A stretch of 6,083 bases of DNA from Omnitrophica WOR_2 bacterium GWA2_47_8. Its GTDB lineage: Bacteria; Omnitrophota; Gorgyraeia; Zapsychrales; GWA2-47-8. Of this stretch, positions 1-6,082 are shown piece after piece; position 1 is the stretch's first letter; each line of letters opens with the position of its first letter. The position numbers and the translations under genes were made by a program. The notes under the pieces were generated by a model. It saw nothing but the letters and a program-made list of their open reading frames with translations. It did not search any database and was not told the DNA's origin. The stretch lies in NCBI GenBank assembly GCA_001805375.1, contig MHFY01000073.1, positions 3,314 through 9,396 of the forward strand, written 5' to 3'.

Positions 1-1
1 G

Positions 2-250
2 TTCTATCATGGTCATAATGAAAATGAAGCCAACGGTTTTGATGTTCCGTATGTCAATAAAGAGCCGACCGCCGAAGGCTTGCTGAATGGCTTAAAAGCC
101 GCCGCGGCTGTTTACCGCGACAAACAGAAGTTAGGCTCAATGATGCGTAACGCCTTACGCAAGGTCAATTTTGTCAGCGTGGACCGCACCGCCCAGGACA
201 TGATGAAGCTGTTTGAAGAGGTCAATCAGCAGGTTGTTTCCAAGAGAAAA
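2..250 (+). other. C-terminal end of a GT-B glycosyltransferase-like domain (residues 1-83)
   Basis: The fragment begins with an NGFDVPY turn followed by PTAEGLLNGLKAAAAVYRD, an MMRNAL segment and an AQDMMKLFEEV helix. This order matches the end of GT-B enzymes of the GT5/GT4 kind (glycogen or starch synthases): a glycine-rich loop near the nucleotide-sugar site, a helix starting with a 'xAExLxxAL' pattern, a '+xxMxxNAL' helix, and a final 'SAxxYxxLYxx' helix that packs back on the N-terminal lobe. The acceptor lobe and most of the donor site would lie upstream of the window, so activity and sugar specificity cannot be judged. If complete, the domain would transfer a glucosyl-type unit from a nucleotide sugar, usually in the cytoplasm. 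That sits oddly with the membrane-associated modules downstream. Confidence 0.6.
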
Positions 251-3200
251 TACCGCTTTGAAGCAGAAAATGTCATCCGCAATTGGGGCAGACAAATGAA
301 TGCTAAAGCAGCCGCAGCCGCGTTTGAAACTTTGACCCAAAGAAAAGAAACCTTTGAATGGAAATTCAGGAACAATGGCAGCGGAGAAGCGACCTTGCCG
401 TTGACCACACATACGTTTGCGGAATTTGTTCAGGCCGCGCGCTTTGTCTTAACGTCCGGCACGATCAGTGAATGGAGTATCTGCTTCCACGCACAGAATA
501 ATCAGGGAGAAGGCGACATTATCGCGTATCTTCAGAAGGTCCTGAAAGACATTCCGCAAATAGCCCCAATGGTCAAGGCTACAGAGTATGCCGCTTCAAT
601 GTCTCGTGAAGCGGATATGGACAGGAAATTCACCCTGAATGTCGAGATGTTAGGTTTTGCCATCGGGCTTTATGAAGGCTTACAAGATCATATCGCAGGA
701 TCCGGTCCAGTATCACCGGCCTCGACCGGCAGCTATGCCGCTCCTTATAAAGTTTTAGGCTTGGTTGAAATGACCGGGACATTGAAATTGGCGTTCCAAG
801 ACCTGGACGGCCGGGCCGTCATCGAAGGCGAAGGGATCCGTTTACTTCCTCAGCAGCAGAAAGAGCTTAAAGAATTGTTGGAATTCACGCAGCAACTGAC
901 GTTAGGTCCGCCCGCCTCACCGAAGACGCGAGTCGAGGCTGGTCCGGAGATCGTTATCACCTCCGACCCTGTTTTAACGGAAAACAATTCCTTATCCGCT
1001 GTTTCCAAAGACTTCCGCACCCTCTATATCCATACCTTTGTGATCGAACAGCTCACCTCTTTGACCGGTGAAGAACATATGATGTTCTTCAATTTCCTCA
1101 AAGGCGTCTTTGAAGGCCATGAAAGATTCCATCTTCTGGGTGAAAGAGAGCCCATCGCCCGGGAAAAAACTTTAGATTATTTATCTGAGCATCCGGACGT
1201 TTTAAAGGCGACGGATTTTGTGATAAATCAGAATAATATCAATGTCTTTAGCGTCGTTGCCGAGAGCGACTTCCACGATCATTTGGATTTCATCTTCAAC
1301 CGGCATTTTGTCTTAAACAGAGAAGCCCCAGTCATCATAAACGGAGGCGTTGAGTATGAAAGAGATTTGAATATTTTAAATATTCCCAAAACCGCGGAAG
1401 TACAAAAATTCTTAAGAAGTATGATCGCCGGACCTTTAGCCGCTGCCGATGCCAGCTTCAGCCGAGAACGGTTAGTTGGATTGGCGGGCGCGGTCAAACT
1501 TTATTCTGAAGTTTCCTTGCTGTTAAGTTATTTCGAGAAAGTTTTTTATGTTAAAGAAGACCTGCAAAACATGGTCGCGAAATTAACAGCTGCAACAGCC
1601 ATTCAGGCCTTAGGGATGAATTTCTTCGGCAGCAAGGTAACAGTGGTGCGTGATTTAGCACCGGATATGTTGGAATCTCCCCTTCATCACGCGGGCGAAT
1701 TTATCTATAACCGTCCATTCAATACGCCTTATTACGCGATCTTGACGCTTGATCAAGGGGAAATAATTAAAGTTCTTGGCCGTCTGGAAGACCTGCAGCG
1801 TAATGTCGGGAAGAAAATGCGCTTCTCCGGTATGTCAGAAAGTTCATTTGAGGGCTTTAATTCTTCAACTCCGTTCGCCTTTATCCGTTTTTATCGCAGT
1901 AACGATACATTGATCGTTGTGAATATTCAATCCATGGTCTATCCTGTCCTGCCGAGCAGTTTGCGCAACCGTTACCGGGATTGGGAAAGAATACTGCTTC
2001 TCGGCCTGGAAGATTTTGCTCAAAAGTTAGGTATAAAGGAAATTTGGATGCCATCAGCCCAATCTATTCTGGAATTAGCATCTATCCGGGAACAAATAAA
2101 ATTATCCGGCATTGAGACTATTAAAGATATTTTGTATGAGATCTATGACAAAGTGCCGCAAGGGCAAGGTTATTCATTAGACGTTAAATCTTTACCATCG
2201 GATGAACTTGATAATATATTCGCCCGTCATGTCACTTCTGAACGGGCATGGCATCCGTCCTTAGATAAAATGTCCTTGCTGGGTCTTAACGTGGTAGCCC
2301 TCATTGAAGACGGCCGGTTCTTGGTAAAGACGCTCCATCAAAAAGAAGCCTACCGCCGTATCGCGTTATTTAGGCTGATCGGGACAGAAGAACCTGTTGC
2401 CGTGTCAGGCTTGGTTACAGCCAATATTTATTTACCGTACTTCACCATTTTAGGTCTTGGCGTGGAATTCATGTCAACCGGTACGCCGGGTATTCTGACG
2501 GCGATCGGTTTAGGCATTGATCTTTTGGTTATCGGATCCAGGCCGCTGTTGAAAATTCTCCATCTATCCCGACGTTTCCTAAATATGTTGAGGTCGCTGG
2601 TCTATTCTTACCTCCCGTGGCGGGTATCGAGAATAGCATATCTTGATCCAGCGACCTCAACATCTAGTAAGGAAGTCGGGACCCCGACTACATTAAGCAA
2701 GAAATCAAAGAAAACATCGGGGCCGTGGCGGGTGATGAGAAAGACTCTTATCGCGCTGGCAGCGGCCTTATCTTTGTTCTGCGCGAGTTGTTCCGTTCCT
2801 TCGATGACGGGTCGTCTGTCGCAGGATACTGAAACAGAAGCGACAGATCCGGCCTTTACGAAGTTTGAGTATGCCAAGAAATTGGTTCATTTCGCCGACA
2901 CCTTTAAAGCCCAAGAAAAAGTTTTAGGGAAATTATTAGAAAGCAGAGCACAGCTCCGGAAGAACGGAAAATCGGTCAAGTTAACAGAAAACGAAAAAGG
3001 AATCCAGGAAGCTTATCAGCCTGTTCAAGATGCCGCTTCAGCGGTCTCAGAAGAGTTAAGAGAGCTGTCCGATCGCCTGCTTGTGATAGCCCTGAAAGAT
3101 ATCGAAACACAGGCCAAAGAGTATCTTCAAACTATTGATGAAATTAATTTTAAATACCTTTTGAACGTCGGCATGGCCATTGTCCCGTTCGTCGGCATCT

Positions 3201-6082
3201 TCGAGGCCGCTACCTTCCGCAGCGTCAAACAAATTGATAACGGCAAGGTCCTTATCCTGTTAGGTCCGACGAAAGATCTCAGCGCCGATAGTATTTTGGC
3301 CAAGGCCCTGGCGCAAGGATTTGCCGTTCATGTTCATGGCAGATCTACCGGATTATTCACCGCTGAGTATGCTCCGCATCTTATTGTCGGAGGCGAACAT
3401 CATGCCTTGCAAGGAGTGTCCACATATTATGAAAAAGATGACCGCATCGAGATCATCTACGATAAACGTGAGGTTAATATCCAGGGTGAGACTGCAAGCA
3501 TTGAGATCTTAAGTATTTTCCATAGTGATCTGATCGGCTTACCCGCTCTTGGGCTGGTTAATAAAGATTTGGCGGTAGAGGAATATGAGTTGCCGTATCC
3601 GTGGAATATCGCGGCTTTAAGGGCAAGAAATAAACATGCCGGATCGTCCTCAGCCCGTTCGCCTTACGGCGCGGGGATCTTCGCGATGGGCTTGTTTATC
3701 ATGGGCATGAGCTCGTCAGCATCATGGGTGGGCGCGCTGATGTCAGCCGTTGGTATTTTGGTGCTTCTGATCGAATCGATCCGCTATCGCCGTCAGGCAG
3801 CCGAGAGGGCCGCCGCTATGAATAAAGACAGGGACGCTGTTGAGGATTATCTGGCGCGACGGGTTTACACTGATGAATTTGATCTTATGCAGAGGATCTG
3901 GCAGGGATACAGGGACGCGTTAGATGAACTTCATGAGGAAGAGAACGATCTGCAGGCACTGAAAAAAGAGATCGCTTTACTGGAGGAAAGAGCTTCTCAG
4001 ATCACGCAGGACATGAGAGATGCCCGGGCGGACTTTGAATTGGCCCTGTTCAAGATACGTGCGGCCGAGGCAGAAGAAGAGAGAAGGTTTTGGAATTTAG
4101 TTAACGATGAACATAGGCAAAAGTTTGATGTTCTCTTCGCCTTCAGCGAAAAAATGAAAATCGCGCTTAATTTAGCGTTCGACATGCGTGATGCGGCTTT
4201 TGCTAAGGTATTCAGATCAGAGGAAGAAGAACGCATCGTTGCCCGGCAATTGGAAGCGGCGTATGACAAAGTCGCGCCGCTGAAGGAAAGGATCAGGAAA
4301 GCTGAAGAACGAATGCTCGCAAAGAAAGAATTGGTCGCCTCAGCGATGGGTTTTGAACCGCAGGTCATGGCCGCATTAAAAGCGGATGATATGAGGGAAA
4401 CAGCTCCGGTATCCGGGATGGAACAGACAGCGGTGTCAGGCGGATTGCTTCGTGTTGACCGCGCCAAGCCGCGCGAAGAATTAGGCAGGACAGAAGAAGA
4501 TGTCATCAGGAAATTTGAAGAATTAAAGAAAAAGGACTTCGCCGGATTCACCGCCGAGAACGAACGTCAGATGCGCGAAGCCCTCCGCTTGGCCTTGGCC
4601 TACAATATACACAGAAATTCTAAGGCATCCGGCAGACGAAACAACATTATCGCGCGGCTTTTAAGGACCGGCGGCCTGCGCTTTGGCGTTGATGAAGACC
4701 ATATCTTCTATGGCGCAAGAGATAAAGAAGCAGACGAACCCAAAACAGTCCTTGTCGCCGAGAATGATAACAATGACCAGCCTCTGCCCCAATCCGCCCT
4801 TACCAAGAATATTCTCCACGAAATCCAGATGGGCAGCCATCACTCCAAGGCTGACCTGGAAAAAGAATTTGACCGATGGTTCGCGCAATTAAATGATCTG
4901 CGGGTCTATGACCGTACGTCATCACAGTTACTTGGCAGTTTCAAGCGCAGCCGCGGGGTCCCGGTTGGCACATTTAAAGGCTTTAAGGATGCCGTGATCG
5001 AAGGGTTCAATTTATCCCCGAAAGGGAACTTAAAATTAGCAAAACGTTCCTGGGTGACCTTAAAAGATCATCCGAACCGGCCCGTCCGGATCTATGTGGA
5101 GAACGGGCTGGTCATTGCCATCGAGGTTTTGGATCAGTGGCAGAAGGTCATTCACCGCCATGAAGCGATCCGCATGTACGACAAAACCGGGCAGCTGCAG
5201 GAAGTGTTCCTCATGGCATTGCATCCGAATCGATTAAAGAAGATCGCTTTCGCCCGGCTCGTGAAGCGCCTGGAACCGAACGGCGTCCTTGAATTGGGCT
5301 ACCGTCCGCAGGCGCATCTTCCGGAATATCCGCTGGGTGAAGTGGAAGTCGAAATATGGGACGGCGAAGTTGTTTTCGTCAAGATCCTTCGGGATAAAAA
5401 CGGCAATGCCGTTCCTTATTCCAAAACAGGCATCGGGTTGGGCAACCGCAGATGGCTGCGTCAGAAAAACCAGGTGTTCCGTAAGGCGCTGGAAGAGGCC
5501 ATTGTGGCGCAAGGCATTGTTGAGCCGGGAAACGCCGTCAAGATAGCGACCACGCTCGTCCGTTTAAGGGGCGAGTCATTATATCTATTATATAAATACG
5601 ATAACGCCATTACCGAGCCGCAGGCCCAGGCGATCTACGACGCGGATCATGAGAATACCCAAGCGATCCTGGGGATCGCGAGCCGCATGTCCGATCAATA
5701 CTATGCGTATCATCAAGAGAATTTTGATGCCGAATTGATCGAACTTTTGATCACCACGCACCTTTTCCCGCATCAAACGATCCGGCGTATTCAAAGAGAA
5801 TTTAATTTGGGCGATGATCTGGGCCTCATCAAACAGGCCTTAAAGCACCCCAATGTTTTCGGCTGGATCAGAAAGTATCAGCGGACGCAGGTACAGCGCG
5901 GGATCCTTAATCCCGATCATCTGCGACGGCATCATCCTGATATGGCGTTGCGTACGGACGCTGAGCGGCGGGAATTTTTCAAGGAGTTAAAGGATCTTGA
6001 GCAGGTCTTGGTGAACATGGAAGATTCCGACCCGATACGTTATTCGTTCACGGCTTCCAATTACCGGGAACATACGATCCTT
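2..6082 (+). CDS. Giant multi-domain protein, internal fragment (no start or stop in window)
   Basis: Frame 2 stays open across the whole window, giving 2,027 codons with no TAA, TAG or TGA. An open frame of this length is not expected by chance at this base composition, and the translation looks like real protein: alternating helical and beta segments, hydrophobic spans, a heptad-like coiled coil and Ser/Gly/Pro linkers. Recognisable parts in order are a glycosyltransferase GT-B C-terminus (1-83), a helical accessory region (84-232), an HERFH motif (373-377), hydrophobic segments (808-846, 1052-1067, 1224-1258), an internal lipoprotein-like signal sequence (912-930), a coiled coil (1266-1448) and a beta-repeat region (1652-1819). 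Only three cysteines are present (161, 927, 930). Both gene ends lie outside, so full length and true start are unknown. The overall function is not recognised. Giant ORFs and linkers of this style are known from Candidatus Omnitrophota, which is an inferred affiliation. Confidence 0.95.
251..697 (+). other. Helical region after the glycosyltransferase, possibly a DUF5752-like accessory domain (residues 84-232)
   Basis: A charged helical stretch (84-125) leads to a segment with a TFAEFVQAARFV helix (138-149), a short strand ending in ICFHAQ (160-165), GEGDIIAYLQKVLKD (169-183) and further helices up to residue 232. The order 'helix - hydrophobic strand ending in H - acidic D - hydrophobic helix xxWLxxVLGD' recalls the small DUF5752-type domain found next to glycogen/trehalose-type glycosyltransferases. 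The position directly after a GT-B tail fits that reading. The similarity is from memory and is weak: the expected Trp in the helix is replaced by Tyr176. One of the three cysteines of the whole fragment lies here (C161). Confidence 0.3.
698..1000 (+). other. Ser/Pro linker and small unrecognised module (residues 233-333)
   Basis: A flexible linker GSGPVSPASTGS (233-244) opens this segment and a second proline-rich stretch, GPPASPK (302-308), closes its structured part. Between them, about 55 residues look like a small beta unit (YKVLGLVEMTGTLKLAF, then DLDGRAVIEGEGIRLL) followed by a Gln/Lys/Glu-rich helix (285-300). Its function is not recognised. Linkers of this kind mark domain borders, and similar ones recur at 1213-1221 and 1467-1481, which supports a modular chain. 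Confidence 0.4.
1001..1390 (+). other. Helical segment with an HExxH motif (residues 334-464), putative metal site
   Basis: After a helix (TLYIHTFVIEQLTSL) comes GEEHMMFFNFLKGVFEGHERFHLLGERE. HERFH at residues 373-377 (bases 1118-1132) matches the HExxH consensus of zinc metallopeptidases, with hydrophobic residues just before and after it as in an active-site helix. A possible third ligand is one of the nearby glutamates (381, 383 or 388) or the His-rich FHDHLDF stretch (about 428-434). No known zincin family is recognised, the motif is short, and many His residues surround it, so chance or a degenerate site is possible. Flanking motifs such as AREKTLDYLSEHPDVL look like a conserved helical pair. 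Confidence 0.35.
1391..2422 (+). other. Unrecognised mixed alpha/beta region (residues 464-807)
   Basis: This long segment has no linker inside it. It starts with amphipathic helices (KTAEVQKFLRSMIAGPLAAA and RLVGLAGAVKLYSEVSLLLSYFEKV), continues with strand-rich sequence (FGSKVTVV, PYYAILTLDQGEIIKVL, PFAFIRFY, TLIVVNIQSMV) and then a pattern seen in acyltransferase-like alpha/beta folds: a helix WERILLLGLEDFAQKL (661-676), the strand GIKEIWMPSA (677-686) and a later IYDKVPQGQGY (714-724). The sequence 'LGIKxIxxP ... IYDxxP...GY' resembles the end of GNAT-type domains, where a helix-strand pair is followed by Tyr/Pro/Gly-Tyr. The acetyl-CoA loop (RxxGxG/A) is not visible, so this is only a structural guess. 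The end (LIEDGRFLVKTLHQKEAYRRIALFRLIG) is beta-strand followed by basic helix, leading into the hydrophobic segment. Confidence 0.3.
2423..2539 (+). other. Hydrophobic segment, likely membrane-embedded (residues 808-846)
   Basis: About 39 residues with almost no charge run from NIYLPYFTILGLGVEF through STGTPG to ILTAIGLGIDLLVIGS. The only charges are E822 and D840. The Gly/Thr/Pro break in the middle suggests two short hydrophobic helices forming a hairpin, or one helix plus a re-entrant piece. The following sequence is strongly basic (SRPLLKILHLSRRFLNMLRS), which under the positive-inside rule would face the cytoplasm. Confidence 0.55.
2585..2663. repeat. Long inverted repeat: 16-bp perfect arms with a nested hairpin
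   Basis: ATGTTGAGGTCGCTGG at 2585-2600 is the exact reverse complement of CCAGCGACCTCAACAT at 2648-2663. Inside lies a second inverted pair, CTATTCT (2602-2608) with AGAATAG (2630-2636). Inside that is CCCG (2614-2617) with CGGG (2621-2624) around a TGG loop. The three nested stems can fold into one long imperfect hairpin. The element is read through in frame as basic/aromatic protein sequence. Perfect 16-bp arms are unlikely by chance within 79 bp. A MITE- or REP-like palindromic element, or a remnant of an intergenic hairpin, are candidate origins; no target-site duplication was identified. Confidence 0.85.
2615..2733. repeat. 11-bp direct repeat bracketing the linker
   Basis: CCGTGGCGGGT occurs at 2615-2625, in the tip of the long hairpin, and again at 2723-2733, directly before the ATG at 2735. 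Both copies are followed by similar bases (ATCGAG and GATGAG) and are read in the same frame, encoding PWRV in each case. The pair may reflect a small duplication or two copies of the same palindromic unit, the second one degraded. Confidence 0.6.
2674..2689. repeat. Short GC-rich palindrome
   Basis: AGTCGGG (2674-2680) pairs with CCCGACT (2683-2689) across two bases (AC). In RNA the stem would probably open one base pair to give a 4-nt loop. It lies in the low-complexity Ser/Thr/Lys linker, 11 bp after the long inverted repeat. No T-run follows, so it does not look like an intrinsic terminator. Confidence 0.7.
2735..2791 (+). other. Internal lipoprotein-like signal sequence (residues 912-930), possible old or alternative start
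   Basis: M912-RKT is followed by LIALAAALSLF and then C-A-S-C at 927-930: a short basic n-region, a hydrophobic h-region of about 11 residues and a cysteine preceded by Ala-Ser. This is the layout of a bacterial lipoprotein signal peptide, with C930 as the lipidated residue. The -3 position is Cys instead of the usual Leu/Val/Ile, so the lipobox is imperfect. The residues after it (SVPSMTGRLSQDTETEATDP) resemble the unstructured tether of a mature lipoprotein. The ATG lies in frame in the giant ORF with no stop upstream, and the bases before it (GGCGGGTG) are only a weak ribosome-binding site. It may be a relic of a fused gene, a working internal start, or simply a transmembrane helix. Confidence 0.5.
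2815..2847. repeat. 8-bp inverted repeat with 17-nt loop
   Basis: TCTGTCGC (2815-2822) is the reverse complement of GCGACAGA (2840-2847). It lies just after the signal-peptide-like segment and is the third inverted repeat within about 260 bp. Alone it could be chance; it is recorded because of the cluster. Confidence 0.5.
2852..3148 (+). other. Helical, charged segment after the lipoprotein-like signal (residues 951-1049)
   Basis: The sequence is almost wholly helix-forming: KFEYAKKLVHFADTFKAQEKVLGKLLESRAQL is followed by a Lys/Asn/Glu-rich turn, then by helices built from EELRELSDRLLVIALKDIETQ and AKEYLQTIDEI. It contains no cysteine and no recognised motif. The amphipathic pattern suggests a helical bundle or short coiled coil between the possible membrane anchor and the next hydrophobic segment. 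Confidence 0.4.
3149..3658 (+). other. Short hydrophobic helix and alpha/beta module (residues 1050-1219), unrecognised
   Basis: A hydrophobic stretch YLLNVGMAIVPFVGIF (1052-1067) could be a short membrane or monotopic helix. It is followed by an alternating pattern: strand KVLILLGPTKD (1082-1092), helix SADSILAKALAQGF, strand AVHVHG, helix, strand HLIVGG, then DRIEIIYDKREVNIQGETASIEILSIF as beta hairpins. This is the rhythm of a small Rossmann-like or flavodoxin-like unit. No nucleotide-binding signature is clear: GPTKD after the first strand lacks the GK[ST] of a P-loop. The segment closes with AALRARNKHAGSSSARSP, a linker of the same style as those at 233-244 and 1467-1481. Confidence 0.35.
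3671..3775 (+). other. Two-helix transmembrane hairpin (residues 1224-1258)
   Basis: AGIFAMGLFIMGMSSSAS is followed by WVGALMSAVGILVLLI, an uncharged run of about 34 residues with a Ser-rich turn (1237-1241). It ends with E1258 and the basic anchor RYRR (1261-1264). The composition fits a tight transmembrane hairpin with both ends on the same side, probably cytoplasmic because of the flanking Arg residues. It links the alpha/beta module to the coiled coil. Confidence 0.65.
3797..4345 (+). other. Long coiled-coil region (residues 1266-1448)
   Basis: About 180 residues are very rich in Glu, Lys, Arg, Ala and Leu with few helix breakers. They include ELHEEENDLQALKKEIALLEE, the DMRDARADFELALFKIRAAEAEEE stretch, EEEERIVARQLEAAYDKVAPLKE and RIRKAEERMLAKKELVASAM. 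Hydrophobic residues recur with heptad-like spacing. One likely hinge is QKFDVLFAFSEKMKIALNLAF (about 1375-1395). Such regions act as rods or oligomerisation elements. The general look is like PspA/IM30-type or SMC-type coils, but no specific family is recognised. Confidence 0.7.
4346..4954 (+). other. Linker and helical segment with an HE-x6-HH cluster (residues 1449-1651)
   Basis: A linker APVSGMEQTAVSGG (1468-1481) ends the coiled coil. Then follow a helical part (EEDVIRKFEELKKKDF and ENERQMREALRLALAYNIHRN), a short strand region (LRFGVDEDHIFYGARD, KTVLVAENDNN) and the helix TKNILHEIQMGSHHSKADLEKEF. H1606-E1607 and H1613-H1614 (bases 4817-4843) sit in one amphipathic helix and could bind a metal. 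The spacing is not HExxH and no known family is recognised. The order 'strand, HE helix, HH, acidic helix' could be a degenerate peptidase-like module of the kind repeated in giant bacterial proteins. Confidence 0.3.
4955..5458 (+). other. Beta-rich region with a repeated hairpin unit (residues 1652-1819)
   Basis: Alternating hydrophobic strands and Asn/Asp-Gly turns dominate. Two units align by eye: PVRIYVENGLVIAIEVLDQ (1694-1712) and EVEVEIWDGEVVFVKILRD (1780-1798), sharing the pattern V-x-I/V-x-V/I-x-N/D-G-x-V-x-x-x-x-x-L. Related turns occur in MYDKTGQLQEVFL and RDKNGNAVPY. This suggests an internal duplication of a small beta module, as in adhesin-like or carbohydrate-binding repeats, though no named repeat family is recognised. 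The strands are separated by basic sequence (HPNRLKKIAFARLVKRLEP). Confidence 0.4.
5459..6082 (+). other. Helical C-terminal part of the fragment, unrecognised (residues 1820-2027)
   Basis: Mostly alpha-helical, polar sequence: QKNQVFRKALEEAIVAQGIVEPG, a strand pair around TTLVRLRGESLYLLYKYDN, a Gln/Asp-rich helical stretch ending MSDQYYAYHQENF, and helices carrying HPNVFGWIRKYQR, RRHHPDM and REFFKELKDLEQVLVN. The strand pair LVRLRGESLYLLYKYD may be a last copy of the beta unit upstream. No catalytic motif is visible. The frame is still open at the last base, so this module continues beyond the window. Confidence 0.35.

Noticed and set aside
1369..1385. AT-rich palindrome GAATATTT-T-AAATATTC
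   Set aside because: It is symmetric and perfect, but it encodes the repeated LNI-LNI peptide and can arise from that codon repetition. No promoter or operator context is present inside the gene.
2585..2663. Insertion sequence with its own transposase
   Set aside because: The element is only 79 bp, no transposase frame is near, and no clear target-site duplication was seen. A non-autonomous element remains possible but is not shown.
2674..2689. Intrinsic terminator at the short GC-rich palindrome
   Set aside because: No run of T follows the stem on either strand, and the coding frame continues through it.
2608..2877. Reverse-strand open frame across the inverted-repeat cluster
   Set aside because: It is antisense to a continuous coding frame, its end falls within the palindromic element, and no recognisable protein feature is present.
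3251..3277. Possible P-loop in LILLGPTKD
   Set aside because: The sequence lacks the GxxxxGK[ST] pattern; GPTKD after the strand is not a Walker A motif.
3997..4551. Reverse-strand open frame of 184 codons
   Set aside because: It lies fully opposite the coiled-coil region. Its Ser/Ala/Leu/Phe-rich product is what the complement of Glu/Lys/Ala-rich codons gives, and it has no domain-like order.
4661..4892. Overlapping forward and reverse short open frames
   Set aside because: Both overlap the frame-2 protein in other frames, lack a convincing ribosome-binding site and show no domain features.
5234..5546. Short open frames on both strands in the beta-rich region
   Set aside because: They are shadows of the frame-2 strands; the forward one is very rich in Arg and Trp, as expected for an out-of-frame reading.
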